Positions 54,549-62,816 of a stretch of 64,000 bases of DNA are shown here, in pieces. Within the stretch, counting starts at the first letter, position 1, and every line of letters starts with the position of its first letter. The stretch is taken from assembly GCF_003014755.1 (NCBI RefSeq), contig NZ_PYAW01000007.1, positions 62,001 to 126,000 of the forward strand, read 5' to 3'. The translations under genes were made by a program, and so were the position numbers. The notes beneath the pieces were generated by a model that was not told the origin of the DNA, ran no database searches, and worked only from the letters and a program-made list of their open reading frames with translations. Source of the DNA: Chitinophaga niastensis. Lineage in GTDB: Bacteria; Bacteroidota; Bacteroidia; Chitinophagales; Chitinophagaceae.

Positions 54549-54709
54549 TCAGCTTCGCTGACACGATTGTCTGAACTGTGATTTCACTGATTAGTATGAT
54601 TATCCTGATGAGCGAAGATAGAAAGCGAGATGAAAAATTCTCTATCTATCTTCTATTTAATCTTCGCTCATCAGGATAATCATACTAATCAGTGAAATCA
54701 CAGTTCAGA
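54548..54709. repeat. Long inverted repeat, element 2 (50-bp perfect arms)
   Basis: A mini-hairpin GTCAGC-TTC-GCTGAC (54548-54562) begins at the panB stop codon. Then perfect 50-nt arms (54570-54619 and 54660-54709) enclose a 40-nt loop that can partly pair internally. The arm contains TCTGAACTGTGATT and a 25-nt core identical to element 1 (ending CCTGATGAGCGAAGAT). Confidence 0.88.
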
Positions 54710-55121
54710 TATTTTCCAGTCAAATCCTGAGAAAGACAATTTTTTTCCCTATATTCGCTGCGCACTTTTATAAGTTTAATGAATCATCTGTTAAACATAC
54801 AGCTTTCTCTACTCTCCTATCTACGGAGCACCTGCTCCCATGTGCCATAGGTAGCACAAGGGCAGTTAATTCTTCCTTACATTTTTTTGCATTACCGCGG
54901 TAAGCGGTTCACTGTGACACGTATTGGCTACGCTGACATTAATTTTATTAATGGCTGCTGTAATTATTTTAATTGCTTTGGTAAATTTTACCCGGCAAGG
55001 GCCTCTTATATCAGAGAAGGCACGATCATGCCCATACGTTTTACAGTGATGCAGTTGATTTTTATTCACTGAACAGGAAGCAACAATTGCTTCATTCATC
55101 ACTATAATTCCCATTCAGATT
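54710..55121. other. Intergenic region before the lysine-catabolism operon
   Basis: About 410 bp lie without a supported gene. It contains a 12-bp palindrome TTACCGCGGTAA at 54892-54903, a possible operator. An open frame of 82 codons on the minus strand (54866-55114) has no recognisable motif. No TAnnTTTG element was found just upstream of 55122. Confidence 0.4.
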
Positions 55122-56192
55122 ATGAAACGTGTTATGATTATCGGTGCCGGTAAGATCGGCGAAACAGCAGCCTTCTTATTGCAGCAGTCCGGCGACTACC
55201 AGGTAACACTGGCAGACAGTAACGAAGCATTATTGCAGAAATGTACGGATGAAGGTATCCGTAAAACAAAACTGGATGTAAACAACGCCACAGAGCTGGA
55301 ACAAGCCCTGGAAGCGCAGGACATGGTATTGAGTGCCTGTCCCTTTTTCCTGAATGTAAAAATTGCTACTGCTGCTGCCAAAGCGCAAACGCATTATTTT
55401 GATTTAACAGAAGATGTGGCTACTACCAATGCTATTCGTGAAATAGCCAGCAAAGCCAATGTAAGCTTCATGCCACAATGTGGACTGGCACCGGGTTTCA
55501 TCAGCATCGCAGCTTTTGATATCGCTAAACAATTTGATACACTGGACGCCGTTCGCTTGCGTGTAGGCGCTTTACCGCAGTTTCCTACCAACAGTTTGAT
55601 GTATAATCTTACCTGGAGCACCGATGGTCTCATTAATGAATACTGCAATCCCTGTGATGCCATCTACGAAGGCGAACGCAAGGAAGTAATGCCGATGGAA
55701 GGTTATGAGCGCTTTGCATTGGATGGCGTAGAATACGAAGCTTTTAACACCTCCGGTGGATTAGGCGCATTAGCGGAAATACTGGAAGATAAAGTGTACA
55801 ACCTGGACTATAAAACCGTGCGCTACCCTGGCCATTGCAGTCTCATGAAAGTACTGCTGAACGAGCTGAAACTCAATAAAAAGCGGGATTTATTGAAGGA
55901 GATTATGGAAGATAGCATACCTTTCACTCCGCAGGATGTAGTATTAGTTTTTGTGTCTGTTTCGGGAATGGTCAACGGCCGTTCTGTGCAGCGTTCCTAC
56001 TCCCGTAAGATCTATAACCAGGAGATAGCAGGAAAAGATTTTACTGCTATACAGCTCACCACAGCAGGTGCAGCCTGTGCAGTAATAGACCTCCATGCAA
56101 AAGGCAAACTGCCGGCCAGTGGCTTTGTACGCCAGGAAGATGTGGAATTCAAAGATTTAATCAACAACCGCTTCGCGGTATATTATAATTAG
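55122..56192 (+). CDS. Saccharopine dehydrogenase family protein
   Basis: The 356-aa product has an N-terminal Rossmann fold (VMIIGAGKIGETAAFLLQQSG, then VTLADSN) and a saccharopine-dehydrogenase C-terminal domain (FMPQCGLAPGFISIAAFDIA, TSGGLGALAEIL, YKTVRYPGHCSLMKVLL). It likely oxidises saccharopine to alpha-aminoadipate semialdehyde and glutamate, LYS9-like. The next two genes encode later lysine-degradation steps, which supports this. The lysine-ketoglutarate reductase for the first step is not in the window. Its TAG stop starts a TTAGCTATTAGC repeat. Confidence 0.88.
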   Translation: MKRVMIIGAGKIGETAAFLLQQSGDYQVTLADSNEALLQKCTDEGIRKTKLDVNNATELEQALEAQDMVLSACPFFLNVKIATAAAKAQTHYFDLTEDVATTNAIREIASKANVSFMPQCGLAPGFISIAAFDIAKQFDTLDAVRLRVGALPQFPTNSLMYNLTWSTDGLINEYCNPCDAIYEGERKEVMPMEGYERFALDGVEYEAFNTSGGLGALAEILEDKVYNLDYKTVRYPGHCSLMKVLLNELKLNKKRDLLKEIMEDSIPFTPQDVVLVFVSVSGMVNGRSVQRSYSRKIYNQEIAGKDFTAIQLTTAGAACAVIDLHAKGKLPASGFVRQEDVEFKDLINNRFAVYYN

Positions 56193-56257
56193 CTATTAGC
56201 TTTTAGTCATTAGCTTTTAGTTGAAGACCAATGGCTAAACTAAAAGCTAATAACTAA
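56189..56257. repeat. TTAGCTnTTAGC inverted repeat at a stop codon
   Basis: The left arm 56189-56207 and right arm 56239-56257 are 19 nt long with one mismatch. Two tandem TTAGCT-type units sit in the left half. The saccharopine dehydrogenase TAG stop (56190-56192) is the first TAG of the repeat. Confidence 0.6.
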
Positions 56258-56276
56258 CAGCTCAAAAAAAAGTGCC

Positions 56277-57167
56277 ATGTTAAAAGAGGTATTAAAGGGT
56301 CTGATGGACCGCTATCAGCAGCGGGTGCCGGATGTAGCAGCAGTAATAGCTGCCATGATACAGGAAGGCATCATCAAAAATGCGGATGATATTGAAAACG
56401 ATCATATCGCTTTCAGAACAATGGGGGTGCCGCAATTAGGTGTACAGTCGCTGGAGAAAATTTTTCTCCACTACGGCTATACGAAAATGGACACTTATCA
56501 CTTTCCTGCCAAGAAGCTGGATGCCTGGTGGTATGCACCTCCTGAGCCACAGTACCCACGCATCTTTATCAGCGAACTGCGGGTAAGTGAATTGAGTCAG
56601 GAAGCGCAAAACATCATCCACAGTTATACCAGTGAAGTAAAAACAGATCCGGTTAATACACTCGATTTTAATGATAGTAAAGCAGTAGACACTTTTTTAC
56701 ATAGTGCCCTGTGGCGTACCCCTACCCTAGCGGATTACAAGGCGCTGGCAACAGAAAGTGAATACGCGGCATGGGTAATTTATAACCGTTATTACCTGAA
56801 TCACTTTACGGTGAGTGTACACAACCTGCCTACAGGATACAATACCGTAGCGGATTTCAACACGTTCCTGGAGCACCATGGCTTTAAATTAAATGATTCC
56901 GGCGGTAAGATAAAAACCAGCCCGGATGGCAGACTGTTACAAAGCGCTACCATTGCGCGTATGATAGAAGCCGAATTTGCCGGTGGCGAAAAATTTAAGA
57001 TCGCGGGCTCTTATGTAGAGTTTGCCGAACGGAAAGTATTGCCGCAATTTGCACATTTACCGGCGGCTGAAATACAGCGACAGCACAGGCGGGAAGGTTT
57101 TGAAGCAGGTAATGCCGATAAGATCTTTGAAAGCACCTACGCTGCTCAAACAAAAAAAAGTTCCTAA
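56277..57167 (+). CDS. DUF1338 2-oxoadipate dioxygenase/decarboxylase (HglS-like)
   Basis: The 296-aa product matches the DUF1338 family, whose characterised member HglS converts 2-oxoadipate to 2-hydroxyglutarate with O2 and Fe(II). Candidate metal ligands are His43 (ENDHIAFRTMG), His176 (YLNHFTVS) and Glu248 (GSYVEFAER). Arg47, four residues after the first His, matches the family's substrate arginine. It is shorter than proteobacterial HglS (about 450 aa). It sits between saccharopine dehydrogenase and the semialdehyde dehydrogenase, 23 bp from the latter. Confidence 0.86.
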   Translation: MLKEVLKGLMDRYQQRVPDVAAVIAAMIQEGIIKNADDIENDHIAFRTMGVPQLGVQSLEKIFLHYGYTKMDTYHFPAKKLDAWWYAPPEPQYPRIFISELRVSELSQEAQNIIHSYTSEVKTDPVNTLDFNDSKAVDTFLHSALWRTPTLADYKALATESEYAAWVIYNRYYLNHFTVSVHNLPTGYNTVADFNTFLEHHGFKLNDSGGKIKTSPDGRLLQSATIARMIEAEFAGGEKFKIAGSYVEFAERKVLPQFAHLPAAEIQRQHRREGFEAGNADKIFESTYAAQTKKSS

Positions 57168-57190
57168 TTTAGTCTAATAATACACCGACA

Positions 57191-58720
57191 ATGGTAGAAG
57201 ACATCTTAAAAGTATTTGGCATCACTGCACAGCAGAGTGGTGTAAGCACCGGCAAACACTGGCTGCCGGCTCATGGAGCAGATATTATCTCGGTTTCTCC
57301 CGTAGATAATAAAAAGATTGCCACCGTGAAAAGCGCTTCCCGTGAGGATTACGACCTGGTAGTGGCGGTAGCACAGGAAGCCTTTAAAGTATGGCGTATG
57401 TGGCCGGCACCACACAGAGGTGAAGTAGTGCGCCAGGTAGGTGAAGCACTGCGTCAACATAAAGAACAGCTGGGAAAACTTGTTTCTTATGAAATGGGAA
57501 AGAGCCTGCAGGAAGGATATGGTGAGGTACAGGAGATGATCGACATTTGCGATTTTGCAGTGGGATTATCGCGTCAGCTGCACGGATTAACGATGCACTC
57601 TGAACGTCCGGGTCACCGTATGTATGAGCAATGGCATCCGCTGGGTATTACCGGCATTATTTCTGCCTTTAACTTTCCCGTGGCGGTTTGGAGCTGGAAC
57701 TCCATGCTGGCATGGGTGAGCGGAAATGTTTGCATATGGAAACCATCAGAAAAAACACCGATAACCGCGTTGGCTTGTCAACGTATAGTCGAGACCGTAT
57801 TTGTGGCAAATAATGTACCTGAAGGCGTTTGTTCCCTGGTTACAGGCAACCGTGAAGTAGGTGAATGGATGGCACATGATACACGTGTACCACTTGTTTC
57901 CGCTACCGGTTCCACCCGTATGGGCAAGAGCGTAGGTGCTGCTGTGGGTGAGCGTTTGGGACGTTCCCTGCTGGAATTGGGTGGTAACAATGCCATCATC
58001 ATTTCGCAGGATGCCGACCTGGACATGTCACTGATAGGTGCAGTATTTGGTGCGGTAGGTACTGCCGGTCAACGTTGCACTTCTACCCGCAGACTGATCA
58101 TTCACGAAAGTGTATACGATGCCTTCACCGCCAGGCTGGTAAAGGCTTATTCGCAACTGCGCATAGGTAATCCGCTGGATCAGCATAACCATGTGGGTCC
58201 GTTGATTGACACAGCTGCAGTAGCTGCTTATCAGCAGTCTATTGAGCAGGTGAAACAACAGGGCGGTACTTTCCTCGTAGAGGGTGGCGTGCTGTCTGGT
58301 GCAGGGTTTGAGTCCGGTTGTTATGTGAAGCCATGTATTGCTGCAGTAGAAAATGTATACCGCATTGTACAGCATGAAACATTTGCACCTATTTTGTACG
58401 TGATGAAATATCAAACACTTACAGAAGCCATTGCCATGCAAAACGATGTACCACAGGGACTTTCCTCCGCCATCATGACACTGAACCTGCGTGAGGCAGA
58501 ACAATTCCTCTCCCAGGCTGGTTCTGATTGTGGTATTGCGAATGTCAACATCGGTACTTCGGGTGCTGAAATTGGTGGTGCTTTTGGTGGTGAAAAAGAA
58601 ACCGGTGGTGGTCGTGAAAGTGGCTCTGATGCGTGGAAGGCATATATGCGCCGTCAAACCAATACCATCAATTACTCCACCAGTTTACCACTGGCACAGG
58701 GTATTAAATTTGATCTCTAA
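57191..58720 (+). CDS. Aldehyde dehydrogenase, ALDH7 type (alpha-aminoadipate semialdehyde dehydrogenase)
   Basis: The 509-aa NAD-dependent dehydrogenase has Glu262 (LLELGGNNAIII) and catalytic Cys296 (GQRCTSTRRL). FNFPVAVWSWN near 165 is also ALDH7-like. It should oxidise aminoadipate semialdehyde, the product of saccharopine dehydrogenase, to aminoadipate. It is the third gene of the lysine-catabolism operon. A terminator follows. Confidence 0.9.
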   Translation: MVEDILKVFGITAQQSGVSTGKHWLPAHGADIISVSPVDNKKIATVKSASREDYDLVVAVAQEAFKVWRMWPAPHRGEVVRQVGEALRQHKEQLGKLVSYEMGKSLQEGYGEVQEMIDICDFAVGLSRQLHGLTMHSERPGHRMYEQWHPLGITGIISAFNFPVAVWSWNSMLAWVSGNVCIWKPSEKTPITALACQRIVETVFVANNVPEGVCSLVTGNREVGEWMAHDTRVPLVSATGSTRMGKSVGAAVGERLGRSLLELGGNNAIIISQDADLDMSLIGAVFGAVGTAGQRCTSTRRLIIHESVYDAFTARLVKAYSQLRIGNPLDQHNHVGPLIDTAAVAAYQQSIEQVKQQGGTFLVEGGVLSGAGFESGCYVKPCIAAVENVYRIVQHETFAPILYVMKYQTLTEAIAMQNDVPQGLSSAIMTLNLREAEQFLSQAGSDCGIANVNIGTSGAEIGGAFGGEKETGGGRESGSDAWKAYMRRQTNTINYSTSLPLAQGIKFDL

Positions 58721-58747
58721 AAAAGATAATAATTTTTCGACTTCTTC

Positions 58748-58773
58748 AGCTCCGAGGCATCTGCCCCGGAGCT
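58748..58773 (+). terminator. Terminator of the lysine-catabolism operon
   Basis: AGCTCCG and CGGAGCT pair around an inner GGCA/TGCC stem with one mismatch, followed by TTTTAATTTT. It starts 28 bp after the ALDH stop. Confidence 0.72.
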
Positions 58774-59025
58774 TTTAATTTTCATGTCAGGAAGTGCTAC
58801 CCGATCAGATTTTTAAAAGCGGTTGATAAAACTCTTATTACAAAATCGTTTGAGCAGCATAAACAAAATAACACTGCCATACTTTCTTCTACATACACCG
58901 ACTTATCATGGTTCTAAAAATAGTAGCGAGGTTAGAGAACCCCGCTTTTCGTTAAACGGAAACCATGCTTATGAGAAAAGTATTCAATAGCGGGAAGCCA
59001 TCAAATACTCTTCCGGATATAAATA
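58774..59025. other. Intergenic region with a second hairpin
   Basis: No gene is seen. A hairpin at 58925-58946 (AGCGAGGTT with AACCCCGCT, one mismatch) lies downstream of the minus-strand gene ending at 59026 and could terminate it. Confidence 0.45.
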
Positions 59026-59568
59026 TTAAACTTTTTTCTGAATATTCATATTCAACTTTTGTGCTACTGCCGTATTATTCCCACTGACTTTCACAACCAA
59101 AACCTGTCCACATCCTTTATCATAAAGGGTTTTCACATCTTTACCCCTTACACCCAGGTGCCGTACCATAGCAGGAATATTTTCAGGATCGCTACAAATA
59201 ACGATGGTTTTGCCTTTATTCCGCTTTAACATGTCTTTCATAACACTGTTCATCAGCTCAGGATCGTCGTTAATCCGGAAATAATCAAGGCCGCGTTGCC
59301 TGGCTTTAGACAGCGGCGTAACAGTTTGGACTGCTCGATTTGCATATGTAGTATAAATAGTTGCAATATCTACATCCGCCAGGGAAGTAGTAAGCTGATT
59401 GGCTTGCTCCAATCCGGCTACACTTAAGCCCGGATCAGCAGATGGAGAAGTTTCCACTTCAGCAGCATTCACAAAAATAATGGTGGTTACATCCGGTTCT
59501 GTAGCAAATGCTTGCACACCGGAAGCCAGCAAAGTGGCTATGATCGCAGTTTTCAACATGACTGACAA
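59026..59568 (-). CDS. Histidine-phosphatase-fold protein lacking both catalytic histidines
   Basis: The 180-aa product has a signal peptide (about 1-22, ending QAFA) and the overall layout of a phosphoglycerate-mutase-like phosphatase. The first motif is VTTIIFVNAAEVE where active enzymes have VRH(A/G)E. The arginine helix is kept (NRAVQTVTPLSKA). The second motif reads IVICSDPENIPAMVRHLG where a His follows Ser in active proteins. Both catalytic His residues are absent, so it is probably a secreted pseudoenzyme. It is a single-gene unit. Confidence 0.75.
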   Translation of the reverse strand: MSVMLKTAIIATLLASGVQAFATEPDVTTIIFVNAAEVETSPSADPGLSVAGLEQANQLTTSLADVDIATIYTTYANRAVQTVTPLSKARQRGLDYFRINDDPELMNSVMKDMLKRNKGKTIVICSDPENIPAMVRHLGVRGKDVKTLYDKGCGQVLVVKVSGNNTAVAQKLNMNIQKKV

Positions 59569-59935
59569 ATTTTAATTAAAATGAGACAATACATTACCAA
59601 TGGGAAAAGAGGTCCCGGAGCAAGACTTGGCAGATGAGCAGGTATGGGAAAGAAAGGAACTACTGACTAAATCTAGGACAAGCTGATTGATTGGCAAAGG
59701 GTATTATGACAGATGGTTGCCTTATCTGTTTAGCAAACAAATCAGGATAAGATGGTTACAACCGTTATAATGATGGGCTGATTACCCGTTTTGGTTAATC
59801 ACTGCGAATCTCCCAATCAACCAATATATAGCGCGCTTATCATTAATATTTAATGTTATACCGCTTTTTATATACCTTTAACCTTATCATGATATTCAAG
59901 TCGTTTATTATATTTTATAGGGAAAATTGTTGAAT
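59569..59935. other. Divergent intergenic region without a gene
   Basis: This 367-bp spacer lies between the pseudophosphatase (-) and the subtilase (+). I see no gene, stable hairpin, or clear -33/-7 pair. Confidence 0.45.
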
Positions 59936-61633
59936 ATGAAATTGTTAAGTCGAGAGGTTGCAGTCCTGGCGGGATGTGTTGCATTGATGACTGCTGTTAC
60001 AACGAACACTGTTGCACAAAGTAAAAGCCCGGCCCCAAAAAACTGGCACCTGCTTAGTTACGATACCGACAGCGTATTCGGTACATCTACAGAAAAAGCT
60101 TACAAGGAATTACTGAAAGGAAAAAAGAGCACGCCCGTTATTGTGGCCGTGATCGATTCCGGTATTGACACTACCCATGAAGACCTGAAAGGCATACTGT
60201 GGACCAATCCGCGTGAAATACCCGGTAACGGAATCGATGATGACCACAACGGTTACGTCGATGATATACATGGCTGGAATTTCCTGGGAGGTAAAGACGG
60301 CAGCAGCTTAAAGGAAGACTCCGACGAAGCTACCCGTGAATACTACCGTTATAAAAACAAGTATGGCAATCCGGATTCTGCACTGGCAAAAGATTCTAAA
60401 GAATATGGCACCTGGCAGAAATTGCAGGAGAAAATTGAGAAACCTAATTCTCAGTTTAAACTGCAATACAAAAGCATGGCTAAACTTCAGGAGAACGTTA
60501 ACAAATGTGAATCTATCCTGAAAACATATCTCAACAAAGATGATTTTAACGTAGCACAGCTGGACAGCATCCAGACTACTAACCAGGATGTACTGCTGGC
60601 ACGTAACTTCATGACCCGTTTGTTAAAAAGCGCCGGTGACGAACCCGCTTCTTTCGGCGATTTCAAGATGGAGTTTGACGAATACATGAATGAGCTGAAG
60701 CGTAAAGCAGAAAGCACAGATGTAATGCCGAATACCAACAGAGAGAAAATTGTAGGCGATAACATCGAGGATATCAAAGACAACAAATACGGCAACAATG
60801 ATGTAATGGGTAAGTTTGCCTTCCATGGCACACACGTATCCGGCATTATTGCCGCTGCAAGGAACAATGGCGTGGGTATAGACGGCATCGCTGATAATGT
60901 TCGCATTATGGCCGTAAAAGCCGTACCGGATGGCGATGAAAGAGATAAAGATGTAGCCCTGGCTATTCGTTACGCTGTGGATAATGGCGCACAGATCATC
61001 AATATGAGCTTTGGCAAACCATTTTCACCGCATAAAGACTGGGTAGATGCTGCTGTAAAATATGCAGAGGAAAAAGGCGTATTACTGGTGCATGCAGCCG
61101 GTAACGATGGCAACAATAACGATTCTGTACCCAATTTCCCGAACCCCAATTACCTGGATGGCACAGTAGCCACCAACATTATTACAGTAGGTGCCAGCGG
61201 CACCGGAAGAGGTAATGATAAGGTAGCCAGCTTCTCCAACTACGGTAAAAAAGGAGTAGACCTTTTTGCACCTGGTGTACAGATTTATTCAACTGTTCCT
61301 GGTGGCAACAAATACGGCAGTGCCAGTGGCACCAGTATGGCAGCACCTGTGGTAGTGGGTGTGGCCGCTTTGGTACTCTCCTACTATCCGGAACTGAGTG
61401 CGCGTCAACTAAAGTACATCCTGGAAAAGAGCGCTTCGCCTTTACCGGACGGCAGTACAGAAGTAAACAAACCTGGTACACAGGATGAAAAAATAAACTT
61501 TGCAGATTTGTCTGTTACAGGTGGATTGGTAAACGCTTATGATGCGTTAAAACTGGCTGCCACTATCAAAGGAGAAAATGTGAAGGGTAAGAAACAGCAC
61601 AGAGCGAAGCTTAAAGCAATTAAAAAGAACTAA
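59936..61633 (+). CDS. Secreted subtilisin-family (S8) serine protease
   Basis: The start is set at the ATG at 59936 (565 aa); a TTG three codons upstream is less likely. It has a signal peptide (about 1-27). The triad is Asp74 (VAVIDSGIDTTH), His297 (FHGTHVSGI) and Ser467 (SGTSMAAPVV). The Asp-to-His spacing is 223 residues, far above the roughly 30 of subtilisin. The extra segment is helical and charged (KLQEKIEKPNSQFKLQYKSM). No T9SS sorting domain is present; the tail is Lys-rich. It probably degrades proteins in the envelope. Confidence 0.93.
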   Translation: MKLLSREVAVLAGCVALMTAVTTNTVAQSKSPAPKNWHLLSYDTDSVFGTSTEKAYKELLKGKKSTPVIVAVIDSGIDTTHEDLKGILWTNPREIPGNGIDDDHNGYVDDIHGWNFLGGKDGSSLKEDSDEATREYYRYKNKYGNPDSALAKDSKEYGTWQKLQEKIEKPNSQFKLQYKSMAKLQENVNKCESILKTYLNKDDFNVAQLDSIQTTNQDVLLARNFMTRLLKSAGDEPASFGDFKMEFDEYMNELKRKAESTDVMPNTNREKIVGDNIEDIKDNKYGNNDVMGKFAFHGTHVSGIIAAARNNGVGIDGIADNVRIMAVKAVPDGDERDKDVALAIRYAVDNGAQIINMSFGKPFSPHKDWVDAAVKYAEEKGVLLVHAAGNDGNNNDSVPNFPNPNYLDGTVATNIITVGASGTGRGNDKVASFSNYGKKGVDLFAPGVQIYSTVPGGNKYGSASGTSMAAPVVVGVAALVLSYYPELSARQLKYILEKSASPLPDGSTEVNKPGTQDEKINFADLSVTGGLVNAYDALKLAATIKGENVKGKKQHRAKLKAIKKN

Positions 61634-61638
61634 ACATA

Positions 61639-61683
61639 TTTTCAGCGGCAGCTATTCCAAAACGTAATAGCTGCCGCTGAAAA
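61639..61683. terminator. Bidirectional terminator between subtilase and DUF4870 genes
   Basis: A perfect 18-bp inverted repeat (61639-61656 with 61666-61683) has the core CAGCGGCAGC and A/T-rich ends. It lies 5 bp after the subtilase stop and 1 bp before the DUF4870 stop. Confidence 0.85.
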
Positions 61684-61684
61684 A

Positions 61685-62098
61685 TTACTTAACAATACGC
61701 AGACTCAATGGATATTTGTAAGAGATACCATTATTCGCCTTCACCGCAGCAATAACACTGAAGATCACGTTAATTATCCATATCACCCCTATCAGGTCTG
61801 TCCAACCCCAGGAAAATTCGAAGAAATCCCCGCGTGTATGTCGCCAGAAATTAGCCAATGACCACAATCCCAAACTGATATTATTGATGATATTGATGAT
61901 CACTGCCGCAATGCTCAGTGTGATCTGAAAATTGATGGCTTCTTTACCCTGATCATCAACAAATTTGGATTCATTGCGTTTGATGAGCCATAATACCAGT
62001 ACACCAATGATATTACCCACCGTAGGTAAAATAGCCATTCCAATAATACCTCCAAGGTGTACAAGGGTTCCCCAGGTGCGTTCTTCTTTTTGATTCAT
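61685..62098 (-). CDS. DUF4870 (Tic20-like) membrane protein
   Basis: The 137-aa product starts KEERTWGTLVHLGGIIG and has three TM helices, with the family's NESKFVDDQGKEAINFQIT loop. The function is unknown. It is convergent to the subtilase and upstream of a 70-bp gap to rnpB on the same strand. Confidence 0.85.
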   Translation of the reverse strand: MNQKEERTWGTLVHLGGIIGMAILPTVGNIIGVLVLWLIKRNESKFVDDQGKEAINFQITLSIAAVIINIINNISLGLWSLANFWRHTRGDFFEFSWGWTDLIGVIWIINVIFSVIAAVKANNGISYKYPLSLRIVK

Positions 62099-62170
62099 AA
62101 AATAGAGATTAAATATGAACGGGAAGTTAACTGCTTATTTTTGCATATCAAAAGCGAAGAGAGGAAAAAA

Positions 62171-62546
62171 ACTACAAACCTATAAGCCGGATTCTGTTCC
62201 CACCCCGGCAACGCCGGAATGAACTGCTACCATTTATCTGCGATGACGTTCACACACCATCTTTATCTGCCTACCCTCGGTCATCGGACGAGCAGCCCTC
62301 AAGCGACCGTATACATGGCATTTCAGCACGCAAGGTTTACCCGCACAAACAGTTGCCTGCCTGCACCGTGGGCTCTTACCCCACATTTTCACCCTTATCT
62401 GCCCGAAGGCGGACGGTTATTTTCTGTGGCACTTGCTGTTCCCGGTTATGCACCAGGCCCCACCCGTTAGGTGGTGCGTTGCTCTGCGCTGTCCGGACTT
62501 TCCTTCCCGCTGCACAAGGCAGCGAAACGATAGCACGGTTTGTAGT
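62171..62546 (-). ncRNA. rnpB: RNase P RNA (bacterial type A)
   Basis: On the minus strand the 5' part carries the conserved GAAGGAAAGTCCGGAC (P4/J region) near 62490-62510. The 3' part carries ACAGAATCCGGCTTATAGG near 62178-62198. The P1 stem closes the molecule: 62537-62546 pairs with 62171-62180 (ACTACAAACC / GGTTTGTAGT). A T run follows at 62165-62170. This is the catalytic RNA that trims tRNA 5' ends. The ends are set by P1 and may be off by a few bases. Confidence 0.95.
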
Positions 62547-62553
62547 TGGAGCG

Positions 62554-62561
62554 CAAAGGTA
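62554..62561 (-). promoter_or_regulatory. Candidate -7 element of rnpB
   Basis: The minus strand reads TACCTTTG (TAnnTTTG), 7 nt before the predicted RNA 5' end at 62546. The spacing fits a transcription start at the mature 5' end. Confidence 0.55.
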
Positions 62562-62604
62562 AGGAATGAAAGCTAAATACACGCTAAGATTTTAGCGGAA
62601 AAAT

Positions 62605-62810
62605 AAGGCCTTCGGCCTTTGTCTTTTCTTTAGCAGGATTAGGCTGATTAAGATGATTATGCTGATTTCATTTCTTTCCAATCAATATTCTTACTGATTT
62701 CTAAAAGCATATTATAAACGATATAGATATCTTTTAAAAGAAAATAAAATCAGCATAATCAGCCTAATCAGCCTAATCCTGCTAAAGAAAAGACAAAGGC
62801 CGAAGGCCTT
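62605..62810. repeat. Long inverted repeat, element 3 (69-bp arms)
   Basis: Arms 62605-62673 and 62742-62810 match over 69 nt with three mismatches and a 68-nt loop. The outer end is a mini-hairpin AAGGCC-TTC-GGCCTT, and the inner part is a GATTA-rich series (AGGATTAGGCTGATTA). The right end is 6 nt from the stop codon of the Smr-domain gene. It resembles elements 1 and 2 in layout but not in core sequence. Confidence 0.85.
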
Positions 62811-62816
62811 CCCTGG

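Noticed and set aside
54866..55114. 82-codon open frame on the minus strand upstream of the lysine operon
   Set aside because: It has no recognisable domain or signal peptide, and it lies in the leader region of the divergent operon.
62219..62582. Open frames on both strands of 68-83 codons
   Set aside because: They overlap the RNase P RNA gene, whose conserved segments and P1 stem explain the region.
50073..62810. CRISPR array or integron-like repeats
   Set aside because: The repeats are isolated inverted pairs near stop codons, not regularly spaced direct repeats with unique spacers, and no cas or integrase gene is present.
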